From: Telluria sp042683405
GTDB taxonomy: Bacteria; Pseudomonadota; Gammaproteobacteria; Burkholderiales; Burkholderiaceae_D
NCBI RefSeq assembly: GCF_042683405.1
Contig: NZ_JBHUJS010000001.1
Coordinates: 558,001-622,000, forward strand
DNA length: 64,000 nt
Reading direction: 5' to 3'
Notes under the pieces: model-generated
Databases searched by the model: none
What the model was told of the DNA's origin: nothing
The model's input: the letters and a program-made list of their open reading frames with translations, nothing else
In this document: in pieces, positions 15,584-23,924 of the stretch
Numbering within the stretch: the first letter of the stretch is position 1
Layout of the letters: each line of letters begins with the position of its first letter
Program-made: the position numbers and the translations under genes

Positions 15584-17534
15584 TATCGTCTCGCGCCTTC
15601 AACTGCTGGCCATGCGCCGCCGCGCGCTGGCGTGGCTGCTCGCGCTGCTGCCGTGGATCGCGCTGCGCTCTGTAATCGGGATTGCAGCGGTCGTGCTGGT
15701 GGCCGGCTTCGACCTCTGGCGCGTGCGTCGCAAGGTCGCCGCGCAGTGGACCGCCTGGCTGGACGCACAGTGGCCGGAGATGGAAGACAGCAGCCGCCTG
15801 CTGCTCGACGCGTCGACCCCGGTGGCGCGCCTGCAGCAGGCGCGCGTGCTCCGCCGCGCAGAAGAGCTGTTGGGCCAGGGCGAAGCGGGCCGGGTCGCCT
15901 GGCAGCATATCGGCCATGGCTTTGGCTGGGTGGTGCCGAGCCTGGTCATCGCCGCGTCGCTGTGGGCATGGCAGCAGCGCACGGTCGCAGCCGCGACGCC
16001 TTCCGCCCCGATTGCCATGGCCGCGGAGAAGCCGGCGCCGACGATCGGCCTGCGTGTCGAGCCGCCTGGCTACACCGGACTTGCATCCTACGACAGCGCG
16101 CCGCGCGACCTCCAGGTGCCGTCCACTTCGACCGTGCGCTGGTGCGTGAAGAACGGCGTGGAGCCGCTCGCGCCGGTCGAGCTCTCCGACGGCAATGTGC
16201 TCAGGTTCGAGCGCGCCTGTGCGCAGTGGAAGGCGACCGAATCGGTGTTCTGGCGCTGGAACGGCATTCGCCACAACCTGCGCGTGACGCCCGACGTGGC
16301 CCCGGTGGTCACGATTGCGGCGCCGAAGGACATCCTGACCATCCTCCCGGCCGGCACCACCTCTGCGCACATCAACCTGGCGGTGCAGGACGATTACCGG
16401 GTGGTGCGGGCCACGCTGCACATGACGCTGGCGCGCGGCAGCGGCGAGAACGTGCGCTTCTCCGACCGCGAAATGCCGATCCCGGCAGGGAGCAATCCAA
16501 AGCAGCGCCGCTTCGACCGCCGCTTCACGCTGGCCGAACTGGGCATGGAGCCGGGCGACGAACTGTACTTCTTCGTGCGCGCGGTGGACAACGCCGGCAC
16601 GCCGCAGATGACGCAGTCGCCCACCTATACGCTGCGCCTGCCCGGACCGCAGGCCGAGGGTGAGCAGTCGACCGCGCTGCCGATGCTGGTCAAGCCGGAG
16701 AACCTGCGCAGCCAGCGCCAGATCATCATCGACACCGAGCAGCTGCTGGCCGACATGCGCGCGAACCCGCGCATGCCGGCGGCGGCGATCCGGGCGCGCA
16801 GCGAGGCGATCGCCGGCGACCAGGGCGTGCTGCGCCGCCGCTACGGCCAGTTCCTCGGCGAGGAATCGTCGCTGTTCGCGGCTGGAGACGACCATGCCGG
16901 CGAAGGCGAGGGCGGCGGCATGGATGTGCTGCACGACTACGGCCACGCGCACGACCAGGCCGAGAACGCGACGCTGTTCGACGAAGAGACAAAGAAGATC
17001 CTGCGGCGCGCGCTGTCGGCGATGTGGGACGCGGAAAAGTCGTTGCGCGCGATCGAGCCCCGGTCCGCGCTGGCGCCGGAGAACAAGGCCCTGCTGGCGA
17101 TCAAGGAGCTGCAACAGGCCGACCGCATCTACCTGCACAAGACCGCGTTCGCACCGCCGCCGATCAAGGAAGAGAAGCGCATGACCGGCGAGCTGGATGG
17201 CGCAGCGTCGTACCAGCGCGAGCAGGCCGGATCCGATGATGTGGTTCCCGCCACGGTGCGCAAGCTGATCGCCGCACTGTCCGAAGAGGGCGCGCTGCCG
17301 GCCTTGTGGTCGCGCGACGCCAACGACTGGATCCGTGAGCGCATCCGCGACGACGACCAGCGCCTGTCCGCGCAGCGCGCGGTGCAGGACGTCGCGGACG
17401 GATGCGTCAAATGCCGTCCGGCGCTGCGCGCCTGGCTGCGCGGCGCCATCGAGACTGCGCCTGTGCTGCTGCAGGCAAAGCCGGTCGCGGAGACGCCGTT
17501 CACGAAAGCATTGCAAGGCGGAGGCCGCAAATGA
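15567..17534 (+). CDS. DUF4175-like membrane protein of the MoxR cluster
   Basis: 655 residues. Two N-terminal hydrophobic segments (about 20-47 and 130-147) anchor a large soluble region. The middle reads like tandem beta-sandwich domains (PTIGLRVEPPGYTGLASY, later VVTIAAPKDILTILPAGTTSAHINLAVQDDYRV and FVRAVDNAGTPQMTQSPTYTLRL), as in large DUF4175-type proteins beside MoxR clusters. The C-terminal third is helical and charged, with a His/Asp/Glu/Gly-rich stretch about residues 445-470. Specific function unknown; probably an inner-membrane component exposing a periplasmic domain. Confidence 0.6.
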   Translation: MSAAADIVSRLQLLAMRRRALAWLLALLPWIALRSVIGIAAVVLVAGFDLWRVRRKVAAQWTAWLDAQWPEMEDSSRLLLDASTPVARLQQARVLRRAEELLGQGEAGRVAWQHIGHGFGWVVPSLVIAASLWAWQQRTVAAATPSAPIAMAAEKPAPTIGLRVEPPGYTGLASYDSAPRDLQVPSTSTVRWCVKNGVEPLAPVELSDGNVLRFERACAQWKATESVFWRWNGIRHNLRVTPDVAPVVTIAAPKDILTILPAGTTSAHINLAVQDDYRVVRATLHMTLARGSGENVRFSDREMPIPAGSNPKQRRFDRRFTLAELGMEPGDELYFFVRAVDNAGTPQMTQSPTYTLRLPGPQAEGEQSTALPMLVKPENLRSQRQIIIDTEQLLADMRANPRMPAAAIRARSEAIAGDQGVLRRRYGQFLGEESSLFAAGDDHAGEGEGGGMDVLHDYGHAHDQAENATLFDEETKKILRRALSAMWDAEKSLRAIEPRSALAPENKALLAIKELQQADRIYLHKTAFAPPPIKEEKRMTGELDGAASYQREQAGSDDVVPATVRKLIAALSEEGALPALWSRDANDWIRERIRDDDQRLSAQRAVQDVADGCVKCRPALRAWLRGAIETAPVLLQAKPVAETPFTKALQGGGRK

Positions 17535-19048
17535 TTGAACTGGCTATTGCAGCCGTAGCGGTGGCGCTGGCCAGCGCGGCGGCGTACCTGTGGCGCCGCC
17601 AGTGGATCGATGCTGCGCTGGCGCTGGTCGCGGGCGCCGCGCTGGCAGCGCTGGTCAATGGTTTCAGCCTGCCTGCCGGCAGGGGGCCTGCGGCCGATGC
17701 AGCATCCGGCGACATCGCGCACGCGGCCGAAGTGACGGTGGACGGCGACGGCCTGCGCGCGGCGCAGTGGCATGACCTGCCGGCGCGTCCGCTGCGCTGG
17801 AGCGCGCCGGACACGCCTGTGCTGCGCCTCGACTTCCCCCACGAGATGGTGCGCGGCCGTATCTTCACGCTGGCGGTCGAGCGCGGCGAGAGTGGCCCCG
17901 CACGCCTGCAACTGCTGGCCGAGAACGGTGCGCTGCTGGCCGAATCGAAGGGCGAGGGCCGGACCATTTCCGTGCAATGGATGCCGCCGATCGCCGAATC
18001 GCTGGTGCTGCGGGCGCGCCTGCTCGGCAAGGACGGCAAGCCTGTTGCGGAAGGCCCGGTGCCGTTCCGTGTGACCGACAATGAACCGCTGCGCGTGCAA
18101 GGCCGCTTCGGCGCGCCGTCGTTCGACGCGCAAGTGCTGGCGCGGCTGCTGCAGCAGTCGCACGCGGTGCTCGATTGGCGCGTCGTGCTCGGAAAGACGA
18201 TCACGCGTGCGCAGACCTCGCGCGAAGCGATCGCCAGGCCCGACGTGGTTGTCGTGGACGCGGCCTACGTCGAGCGCCTGCCCGCGAGCGCGCGTGCCCA
18301 ACTCATGGCGCAGACCGCAAGCGGCGTTCCGCTGATCGTGCTGGGCGCGAATGCGTCCGACCGCTCGCTGTGGCAACGCGAGTTCCAGCTGGCGCTGGCC
18401 TCCCAGCCGGACGGCACCGAGACGCGCGGCGAGCTGAAAATGGCCGTGCCTGCGCTGGCCGCCCAGGCCCAGGGGACGTGGCGCGATGGCGGCGAGCGCA
18501 TCGCCACGCGGGCATGGCAGCAGGGCCGCATCACGTGGCTGTCGCTGGCCGACTGGCACCGCCACGCGATCACGCAGCCGAAGGCGCTGGCGCTGTGGTG
18601 GCAGCAGGTGGTCGATGCCGCGGGCGTGCGCCGCAAGGTGGACATGAACTGGCTGGCGCCGGCCGAGATGCCGCTCGCGGGCCAGCGCCTGGAAGTCTGC
18701 GCGACCGGCGTCCAGGGCAGCGTGCGTTTCCCGTCGCTCGACCAGTCGCTGGAATGGCAGCGCCGTCCGGACAAGGCCGGCGCCTCGTGCGTGGCGGTGT
18801 GGCCGCGCAAGGAGGGATGGCTGGCGATGGAAACCGGCGCCAAGGGCGAGGCGCGCAGCGCCGTGTACGTGTACGAAGACCAGGACTGGCCGATGTGGCA
18901 GGCGGCGCAGCGGCGCGACGCCACCGCGCTGTACGCGGCGCGTACGCCGGAGCGGGTCCCGGCCGGACGCACGCCGCTGCCGGAGTGGCCGTTTGCACTG
19001 GCGTTCGTGGCGGCCATGCTTGGCTTGTGGTGGCGCGAACGGCGATAG
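17531..19048 (+). CDS. Membrane-anchored hypothetical protein, GATase-like middle domain
   Basis: 505 residues, starting inside the previous stop (ATGA). Two N-terminal hydrophobic segments (about 1-20 and 28-45) and one at the C-terminus (EWPFALAFVAAMLGLWWRERR) suggest an inner-membrane protein with its bulk outside the cytoplasm. The middle (DVVVVDAAYVERLPASARAQL...GVPLIVLGANA) looks like the amidotransferase-like Rossmann domain often seen at the end of MoxR/DUF58/BatA operons. I do not recognise a precise family. It is the last gene of the operon; a 16-bp-arm inverted repeat follows. Confidence 0.6.
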   Translation: MIELAIAAVAVALASAAAYLWRRQWIDAALALVAGAALAALVNGFSLPAGRGPAADAASGDIAHAAEVTVDGDGLRAAQWHDLPARPLRWSAPDTPVLRLDFPHEMVRGRIFTLAVERGESGPARLQLLAENGALLAESKGEGRTISVQWMPPIAESLVLRARLLGKDGKPVAEGPVPFRVTDNEPLRVQGRFGAPSFDAQVLARLLQQSHAVLDWRVVLGKTITRAQTSREAIARPDVVVVDAAYVERLPASARAQLMAQTASGVPLIVLGANASDRSLWQREFQLALASQPDGTETRGELKMAVPALAAQAQGTWRDGGERIATRAWQQGRITWLSLADWHRHAITQPKALALWWQQVVDAAGVRRKVDMNWLAPAEMPLAGQRLEVCATGVQGSVRFPSLDQSLEWQRRPDKAGASCVAVWPRKEGWLAMETGAKGEARSAVYVYEDQDWPMWQAAQRRDATALYAARTPERVPAGRTPLPEWPFALAFVAAMLGLWWRERR

Positions 19049-19058
19049 CAGGATGGTG

Positions 19059-19095
19059 TTGGCGGAATCGGCCACAACATGGCCGATTCCGCCAA
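19059..19095. repeat. TTGGCGGAATCGGCCA inverted repeat
   Basis: Perfect 16-bp arms (TTGGCGGAATCGGCCA and its complement) with a 5-nt loop CAACA, between the convergent ends of the MoxR and efflux operons. Related elements lie at 27403-27449 and 36107-36141. It lacks a T-tract but could slow polymerase in both directions. Confidence 0.75.
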
Positions 19096-19129
19096 AAGGA
19101 TGGACCGGTCCCCTTGCGTGCCGGCGCGA

Positions 19130-19894
19130 CTAGGCGTGGTCGTGCATCCAGGCCTTGAGGCCGTTGACCCAGTTCTTGGCGGGCAGGTTGAACTCGCGCC
19201 GGATGTCGCCCGCGCGCTTATATAGCGCGGCAAAGTCGACTTGCGGCGAGTTCTTGAAAGCGATGACGACGATGTTCGCATCGTGCACCTCGGGCAGCCA
19301 GACCACCGAGTCGAACGCCGACTCCATCGCCTGCAGGTTCTTGTCGTAGTTGGAAAAGTCCCCGAACACGTTTGCCGTCATGATGCCGCCATCTTTCAGG
19401 CAGTCCGCGCAGGCCTGGTAGAACTCGGGCGTGTCCAGCACCGGGCCGCGCGCTTCTTCGTCGTACAGGTCGACCTGCAGCACATCGAGCTGGCCGCGGT
19501 TGGCCGGATCGTTGACGAAGTCGAGCGCGTCCATCTCGCGCACGTCCAGCCGCGCGTCGTTGGGCGGCAGCCCGAACAACGCGCGGTTGATGGCGACGAC
19601 GTTGGGATTGAGCTCGGCGACCGACACGCGCGCCTGCGGGAAGCGCTGGTAGCAGAACTTGGTGAGCGCGCCGCTGCCCAGCCCCAATTGCGCGATGCGG
19701 CGCGGCTGCTCAATGAACAGCATCCACATCATCATCATCTGGACGTATTCCAGCTCGATCGCGTCCGGCCGCGACAGGCGCATCGCGCCCTGCACCCACG
19801 AGGTGCCAAGGTGGAGGAAGCGCACGCCTTTGAATTCGGTGATGGTCGCGGGCGGATGCCCCGGTGCGGAAAAACGTGGATCGGGTGACGACAT
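19130..19894 (-). CDS. Spermidine-synthase-like protein
   Basis: 254 residues of the polyamine-synthase (SpeE) Rossmann fold: motif I IAQLGLGSGALTKF, acidic loop VSVAELNPNVVAINR, MDALDF and LDVLQVDLYDEEARGP. It resembles the stand-alone spermine/spermidine synthase-domain proteins of proteobacteria, whose substrates are often unproven. Its ATG overlaps the histidine kinase stop (TAATG on the minus strand), making it the last gene of the sigma-54-controlled efflux operon. Confidence 0.85.
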   Translation of the reverse strand: MSSPDPRFSAPGHPPATITEFKGVRFLHLGTSWVQGAMRLSRPDAIELEYVQMMMMWMLFIEQPRRIAQLGLGSGALTKFCYQRFPQARVSVAELNPNVVAINRALFGLPPNDARLDVREMDALDFVNDPANRGQLDVLQVDLYDEEARGPVLDTPEFYQACADCLKDGGIMTANVFGDFSNYDKNLQAMESAFDSVVWLPEVHDANIVVIAFKNSPQVDFAALYKRAGDIRREFNLPAKNWVNGLKAWMHDHA

Positions 19895-21246
19895 TACGAC
19901 AGTGTAGCAGCCGCCGGCAGGATCATCGTCACGGCCAGGCCGCCGCCGTCGCGATTGGCCAGCTGGATGCGCCCGCCGTGCGCTTCCGCGATCTCGCGCG
20001 CAAGCGCCAGTCCCAGGCCCGTGCCGCTGCGCTTGGTGGAGTAGAACGGCACCAGCGCATTGGTCAGCACTGCCTCGTTCATGCCCTGGCCGCGGTCCAG
20101 CACTTCGATGCGCCAGAAGCCCTGCGCCAGGCGCACGCTCAGCTCGACCTTGTCCGGAGCGGAACCCGATTCGTGGGCGTTCTTCAGCAGGTTGAGGAGG
20201 GCCTGCTCCATCTGGGCCGGATCGAACACCGCGCGCTCCTGCGGCAGCTCGCCCACGATGCGGAAGCGTACTTCGGAGGCCAGCCGTTCCGCGAACAGGT
20301 CCCAGCTTACGCTCTCCGGGCGCGGCGTCGGCAGCTTGGCGAAGCGCGCATAGCCCGAGATGAACGACTCCAGGTGCCGGGTGCGTTCGGTGATCGTCTC
20401 CAGGATCTGGGGCAGCCGTTCGGTCTGCCCGCGGCGCACCAGTTCCGCGCCCGAATGCGCGAGCGAGGTGAGGGGCGCGAGGGAGTTGTTCAGTTCATGG
20501 CTGATGACACGGATGACCTTCTTCCAGGTCTGCACTTCCTGGCGGCGTAGCTCCTGCGTCAACTGGCGGATCAGGATCAGCTCGTGCTTGCGGCCGTTCA
20601 GGCTGAAGGTGCGGCGCGCCAGGTGGTACACGTCTTCTTCCGTGCCGTCTGCCGCGCTGACGGCGAACAGGCCGTCCTTCCCTTTGGCCAGTGCTTCGGT
20701 CAGCGCCGGCGCGGCACCCGACAGGATGTCCTGCAGCTGCATGCCTTCCAGCTTGCGGCCTTCCGCCAGCAACTGGCGCGCGGCGATGTTGGCGAACGCG
20801 ATGCGGTGCTCGCGCGCGACCAGCAGCATGGCGACCGGCGTGTTCTGCACCATCGTATCGAGCAGGAGTTCGCGCTGCACGAGATCCAGGCGTTGTTCGC
20901 GCAGGACATGCCCCAGCGCGTTGTGCGCGGCCACCAGATCGGCCAGCTCGTCGTTCCGGTCCCAGTGCAGGCTGAACGAAAAGTCGCCGTCCTTGTAGCT
21001 GGTGACCGTGCCTTGCAGCGCGCGGAACAGCGACAGGATGAGCTGGATCTGCGAGCGGATCGTGATAATGGCGACCGGCACGACGAGCGCGAGGCAGATG
21101 CTGAAGACGAGCAGCGGGCGGCCCGGCAGCAGATGATCGAGCGCCATCGCGATAACGATGCCGAGTGCGAGCAGGGTGCCGACCAGTACGGACCAGCGCG
21201 TGACCAGCGAAAAGCGGTAGCCGCCCGGCGGCGCGTTCGGCTTCAT
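19894..21246 (-). CDS. Sensor histidine kinase (NtrB-like, two TM helices, PAS)
   Basis: 450 residues. Two adjacent transmembrane helices (about 18-36 and 44-62) with almost no periplasmic loop suggest sensing inside or at the membrane. A HAMP-like linker and a PAS domain follow (MVQNTPVAMLLVAREHRIAFANIAARQLL). The phosphorylated H250 sits in VISHELNNSLAPL, followed by the ATPase motifs LLNLLKNAHES, VLDRGQGM and STKRSGTGLGLALAREI. It pairs with the NtrC-type regulator 3 bp upstream. The short-loop topology is typical of kinases that sense antimicrobial-peptide or envelope stress through a partner ABC transporter. Confidence 0.92.
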   Translation of the reverse strand: MKPNAPPGGYRFSLVTRWSVLVGTLLALGIVIAMALDHLLPGRPLLVFSICLALVVPVAIITIRSQIQLILSLFRALQGTVTSYKDGDFSFSLHWDRNDELADLVAAHNALGHVLREQRLDLVQRELLLDTMVQNTPVAMLLVAREHRIAFANIAARQLLAEGRKLEGMQLQDILSGAAPALTEALAKGKDGLFAVSAADGTEEDVYHLARRTFSLNGRKHELILIRQLTQELRRQEVQTWKKVIRVISHELNNSLAPLTSLAHSGAELVRRGQTERLPQILETITERTRHLESFISGYARFAKLPTPRPESVSWDLFAERLASEVRFRIVGELPQERAVFDPAQMEQALLNLLKNAHESGSAPDKVELSVRLAQGFWRIEVLDRGQGMNEAVLTNALVPFYSTKRSGTGLGLALAREIAEAHGGRIQLANRDGGGLAVTMILPAAATLS

Positions 21247-21249
21247 CGC

Positions 21250-22584
21250 TTAGGGGCGGGCGATGCCGAGCCGCTCCATGCGGCGGTACAGCGCCTGGCG
21301 CGACAGCCCAAGGTCGGCAGCTGCCTGTGCGACCACGCCGTTGGCGCGCGCCAGCGCCTGCGCAATGGTGTCGCGGTCCGGCTCCATGTCGACGCCCGCA
21401 GCAGGTGCGACCAGCGGCAGTCCCAGGTCGGCCGCGCCGATGAAGTCGCCGGTGGCGAGCAGGCCGGCGCGCGCCATCACGTTCTTCAGTTCGCGCACAT
21501 TACCCGGCCACGAGTGCGCGAGTAGCGAAGCTTGCGCAGCGGCGTCCAGCTTCTTGCGGCCGCCCAGGAAGCTGTTGGCCAGCGGGAGGATGTCCGCCGG
21601 GCGGCTGGCCAGCGGGGGCAGCCGCAGCTCGATCACGTTGAGGCGGTAGAACAGGTCTTCGCGGAAGGTGCCCGCGCGGATCATGGCGGCCAGGTCGGCA
21701 TTGGTGGCGCTGATCACGCGCACCTTGACCTGGCGCTCGCGGTTGGACCCGAGGCGTTCGAACCGGCCAGTCTCCAGAACCCGCAGCAGTTTCATCTGGC
21801 CGGCCAGCGGCAGGTTCCCGATCTCGTCGAGGAACAGGGTGCCCCCGTCGGCCGCTTCGAACTTGCCTTCGCGCGCCTTGGAAGCGCCCGTGTAGGCGCC
21901 CGCATCGGCGCCGAACAGCTCCGCTTCGATCAGTTCCGCCGGCAGCGCGCCGCAATTGAGCACCACGAACGGCCCGTCTGCGACCGAGGAATTGGCCTTG
22001 ATGATTTCGGCAATGCGTTCCTTGCCGGTGCCGTTCGGGCCGGTGATCAGCACCGGCACGTCGGCGCGCGCGACCTGGCAGGCCAGCTGCAGCACGCGTT
22101 CGGTGGCCGGGTCTTCCCACACCATGCCGCACAGCTTGTAGCGGCTTTCGAGCTCGCGCTTTTCGCGGCGCTCGCGCTGCACGCGCTGCTGCAGGGCGCG
22201 GTTGGCCTGGCCCAGCTCGACCAGGTTAGTGACAGTCGCGAGCAGGCGCTGGTCGTCCCATGGCTTGGAAAGGTAGTCGGCGGCGCCCGACTTGACCAGG
22301 TCCACCGCCGCGTCCAAATGGGTCCATGCGGTCAGCAGGATCACCGGCAGGTCGGGGTGGCGCGCGCGAATTTCGCGGAACAGGGCGACGCCTTCTTCGC
22401 CGGAGGTGGTGTCGGCGGTGAAGTTCATGTCCTGGATGACCAGGTCCACGCGATGGCGGGCCAGCATCTGCAGGCCCTCTTCCGGAGAGGCGGCGCGCAG
22501 CGCGGCGATGTCGTGCAGCGAGAACAGGACCTCGAGCGCGACGGCGACGGCGGCGTTGTCGTCGATGATCAGTACGGTGGGCAT
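21250..22584 (-). CDS. NtrC-family sigma-54-dependent response regulator
   Basis: 444 residues. Receiver domain (VLIIDDN; phospho-acceptor D52 in VIQDMNF; LLTAW; SKPWD), then an AAA+ sigma-54 activation domain with Walker A GPNGTGKE, the sigma-54 contact loop GAYTGA (allowed variant of GAFTGA), Walker B GTLFLDEIGNLP and arginine-finger region FREDLFYRLNVIELRLPPL. A Fis-type helix-turn-helix closes the protein (AAADLGLSRQALYRRMERLG). It should activate sigma-54 promoters. I chose MPTVLIID at 22584; an alternative start four codons upstream (22596) borders the repeat. It is cotranscribed with its kinase and likely acts on the promoters at 27297 and 7309. Confidence 0.94.
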   Translation of the reverse strand: MPTVLIIDDNAAVAVALEVLFSLHDIAALRAASPEEGLQMLARHRVDLVIQDMNFTADTTSGEEGVALFREIRARHPDLPVILLTAWTHLDAAVDLVKSGAADYLSKPWDDQRLLATVTNLVELGQANRALQQRVQRERREKRELESRYKLCGMVWEDPATERVLQLACQVARADVPVLITGPNGTGKERIAEIIKANSSVADGPFVVLNCGALPAELIEAELFGADAGAYTGASKAREGKFEAADGGTLFLDEIGNLPLAGQMKLLRVLETGRFERLGSNRERQVKVRVISATNADLAAMIRAGTFREDLFYRLNVIELRLPPLASRPADILPLANSFLGGRKKLDAAAQASLLAHSWPGNVRELKNVMARAGLLATGDFIGAADLGLPLVAPAAGVDMEPDRDTIAQALARANGVVAQAAADLGLSRQALYRRMERLGIARP

Positions 22585-22602
22585 GGCGGGTAGCATATCA
22601 CC

Positions 22603-22672
22603 GGGGACCGTCCCCTTGGGGACTGTCCCCAGCTTTTTTGCGTGAGGGGAAGGCCTGCGGGGACCGTCCCCT
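22603..22672. repeat. GGGGACNGTCCCC palindromes inside the efflux operon
   Basis: One paired element (GGGGACCGTCCCC, 3 bp, GGGACTGTCCCC, AGCTTTTTT; 22603-22638) and one single palindrome (22659-22672) occupy the gap between the second permease and the regulator gene. They separate transporter from signalling genes and could set different message levels for the two parts. Confidence 0.8.
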
Positions 22673-22678
22673 TTCCAC

Positions 22679-23914
22679 TTACGCGCTGCGGGTGGCCAGG
22701 GCCGGCGAGATGCTCGCCGCGCGCCACGCCGGGCCGTAGACGGCCAGCACGCCGAGCGCCCAGAACACCGCGCTGCCTGCCACGAGGTAGGAGATCGGCA
22801 GGCGGTCCATCTCCAGCTTGGAGACCAGCAGCTGGTTCAGGCTGATCGCCATCATGACGCCGGCCACGATGCCGGCGGTGGTGATCATGAAGTTCTCGGT
22901 CAGGAAGTAGCGCAGGATATCGACCTTGCGTGCTCCCAGCGCGCGGCGTACGCCGATCTGCTTGCGCCGCTGCGTGACCCACAGGCTGGCGATGCCGACG
23001 ATCCCGCTGGCGGTAATCAGCAGCAGCAGGCCGGACACGATCACCAGCATCCACGACATGGTGCGGTCGTTCTTGTAGCGGTTCAGGCGCGTCTCGTCCA
23101 TCGTCTGGGTCTTGACGATGACAGGCGTCGGGGACGCCGCGCGCAGGGCTGCTTCGGCTTCGCGCATCACGCGCTCGACCTGGCCGGCTTCGGCGCGCAC
23201 CGTGTAGAGGTTGACCGTGTCGCCGGACAGGCGCACCGGAACGATGGTCGAATACTCCGCCTCCGGCGCCACCTGCGCGTTTTGCGACTGGAGGCGCTCA
23301 ACCACGCCGACGATGCGCGACGCGTTGGCGCCTTCGCCGGTGCCGAAGTACATCTCGCGGCCAACGATGTTGGTCTCCCCCGGATACATCTTTTCGGCCA
23401 GCGCCTTGGTGATGATGACCTTGTCCGGGAAGTCTTCGCTGGCCTGCTGGTCGATCTCCATCACGTCGTTGGCAGTGAAATTGCGGCCTTCGATGATCTT
23501 GAGCCCCCAGGTGGACACGATGTCGTCCGCGCTCAGGTAGAACGAGGCGCCGGTGGTCTGGTTCACCTGCTTGCGGTCGACCGCGACGCTGTTGGTGCTG
23601 CCGCTGCGCGACAGCGGGACCTGGTTCACCTTGGCCACCGACGTCACGCCGGCAACCGAACGCAGGGTCGCCGCTTCGCGCTTCTGGGTGGCGAGCTGCT
23701 CCTCGTGGCCGCCACGCGTGAGGTTGCGGACGTTGATGAAGAAGACTTCCGATTCGTTCACGATGCCGCTCGGGCGCGCCGCAACCGCCTGGCGCACGTT
23801 CACGATGTGCAGCGCGTTGGCCAGGATCGCCATGCTGATGGCCACCTGCACCGCGACCAGGATCGCGCCGGTCTTGTTGCGCAGGAGCGCAGAGAAAATA
23901 GGACGGATTTCCAT
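22679..23914 (-). CDS. ABC transporter permease, MacB/FtsX type (2)
   Basis: 411 residues. One N-terminal helix (AILVAVQVAISMAILANALHIV), a large MacB-type extracytoplasmic domain, and three C-terminal helices including LVIVSGLLLLITASGIVGIASLW with the conserved cytoplasmic loop VTQRRKQIGVRRALGARKVDILRYFL that contacts the ATPase. This is the four-helix MacB/FtsX topology. It forms a pair with the permease gene 10 bp upstream; together with the ATPase and HlyD-type adaptor they should build a mechanotransmission-type exporter moving a periplasmic substrate outwards. Confidence 0.92.
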   Translation of the reverse strand: MEIRPIFSALLRNKTGAILVAVQVAISMAILANALHIVNVRQAVAARPSGIVNESEVFFINVRNLTRGGHEEQLATQKREAATLRSVAGVTSVAKVNQVPLSRSGSTNSVAVDRKQVNQTTGASFYLSADDIVSTWGLKIIEGRNFTANDVMEIDQQASEDFPDKVIITKALAEKMYPGETNIVGREMYFGTGEGANASRIVGVVERLQSQNAQVAPEAEYSTIVPVRLSGDTVNLYTVRAEAGQVERVMREAEAALRAASPTPVIVKTQTMDETRLNRYKNDRTMSWMLVIVSGLLLLITASGIVGIASLWVTQRRKQIGVRRALGARKVDILRYFLTENFMITTAGIVAGVMMAISLNQLLVSKLEMDRLPISYLVAGSAVFWALGVLAVYGPAWRAASISPALATRSA

Positions 23915-23924
23915 GATCGGATCC

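Noticed and set aside
15519..17516. Minus-strand open frame of 665 codons within the MoxR cluster
   Set aside because: Shadow of the DUF4175-like gene, no recognisable domain or ribosome-binding site.
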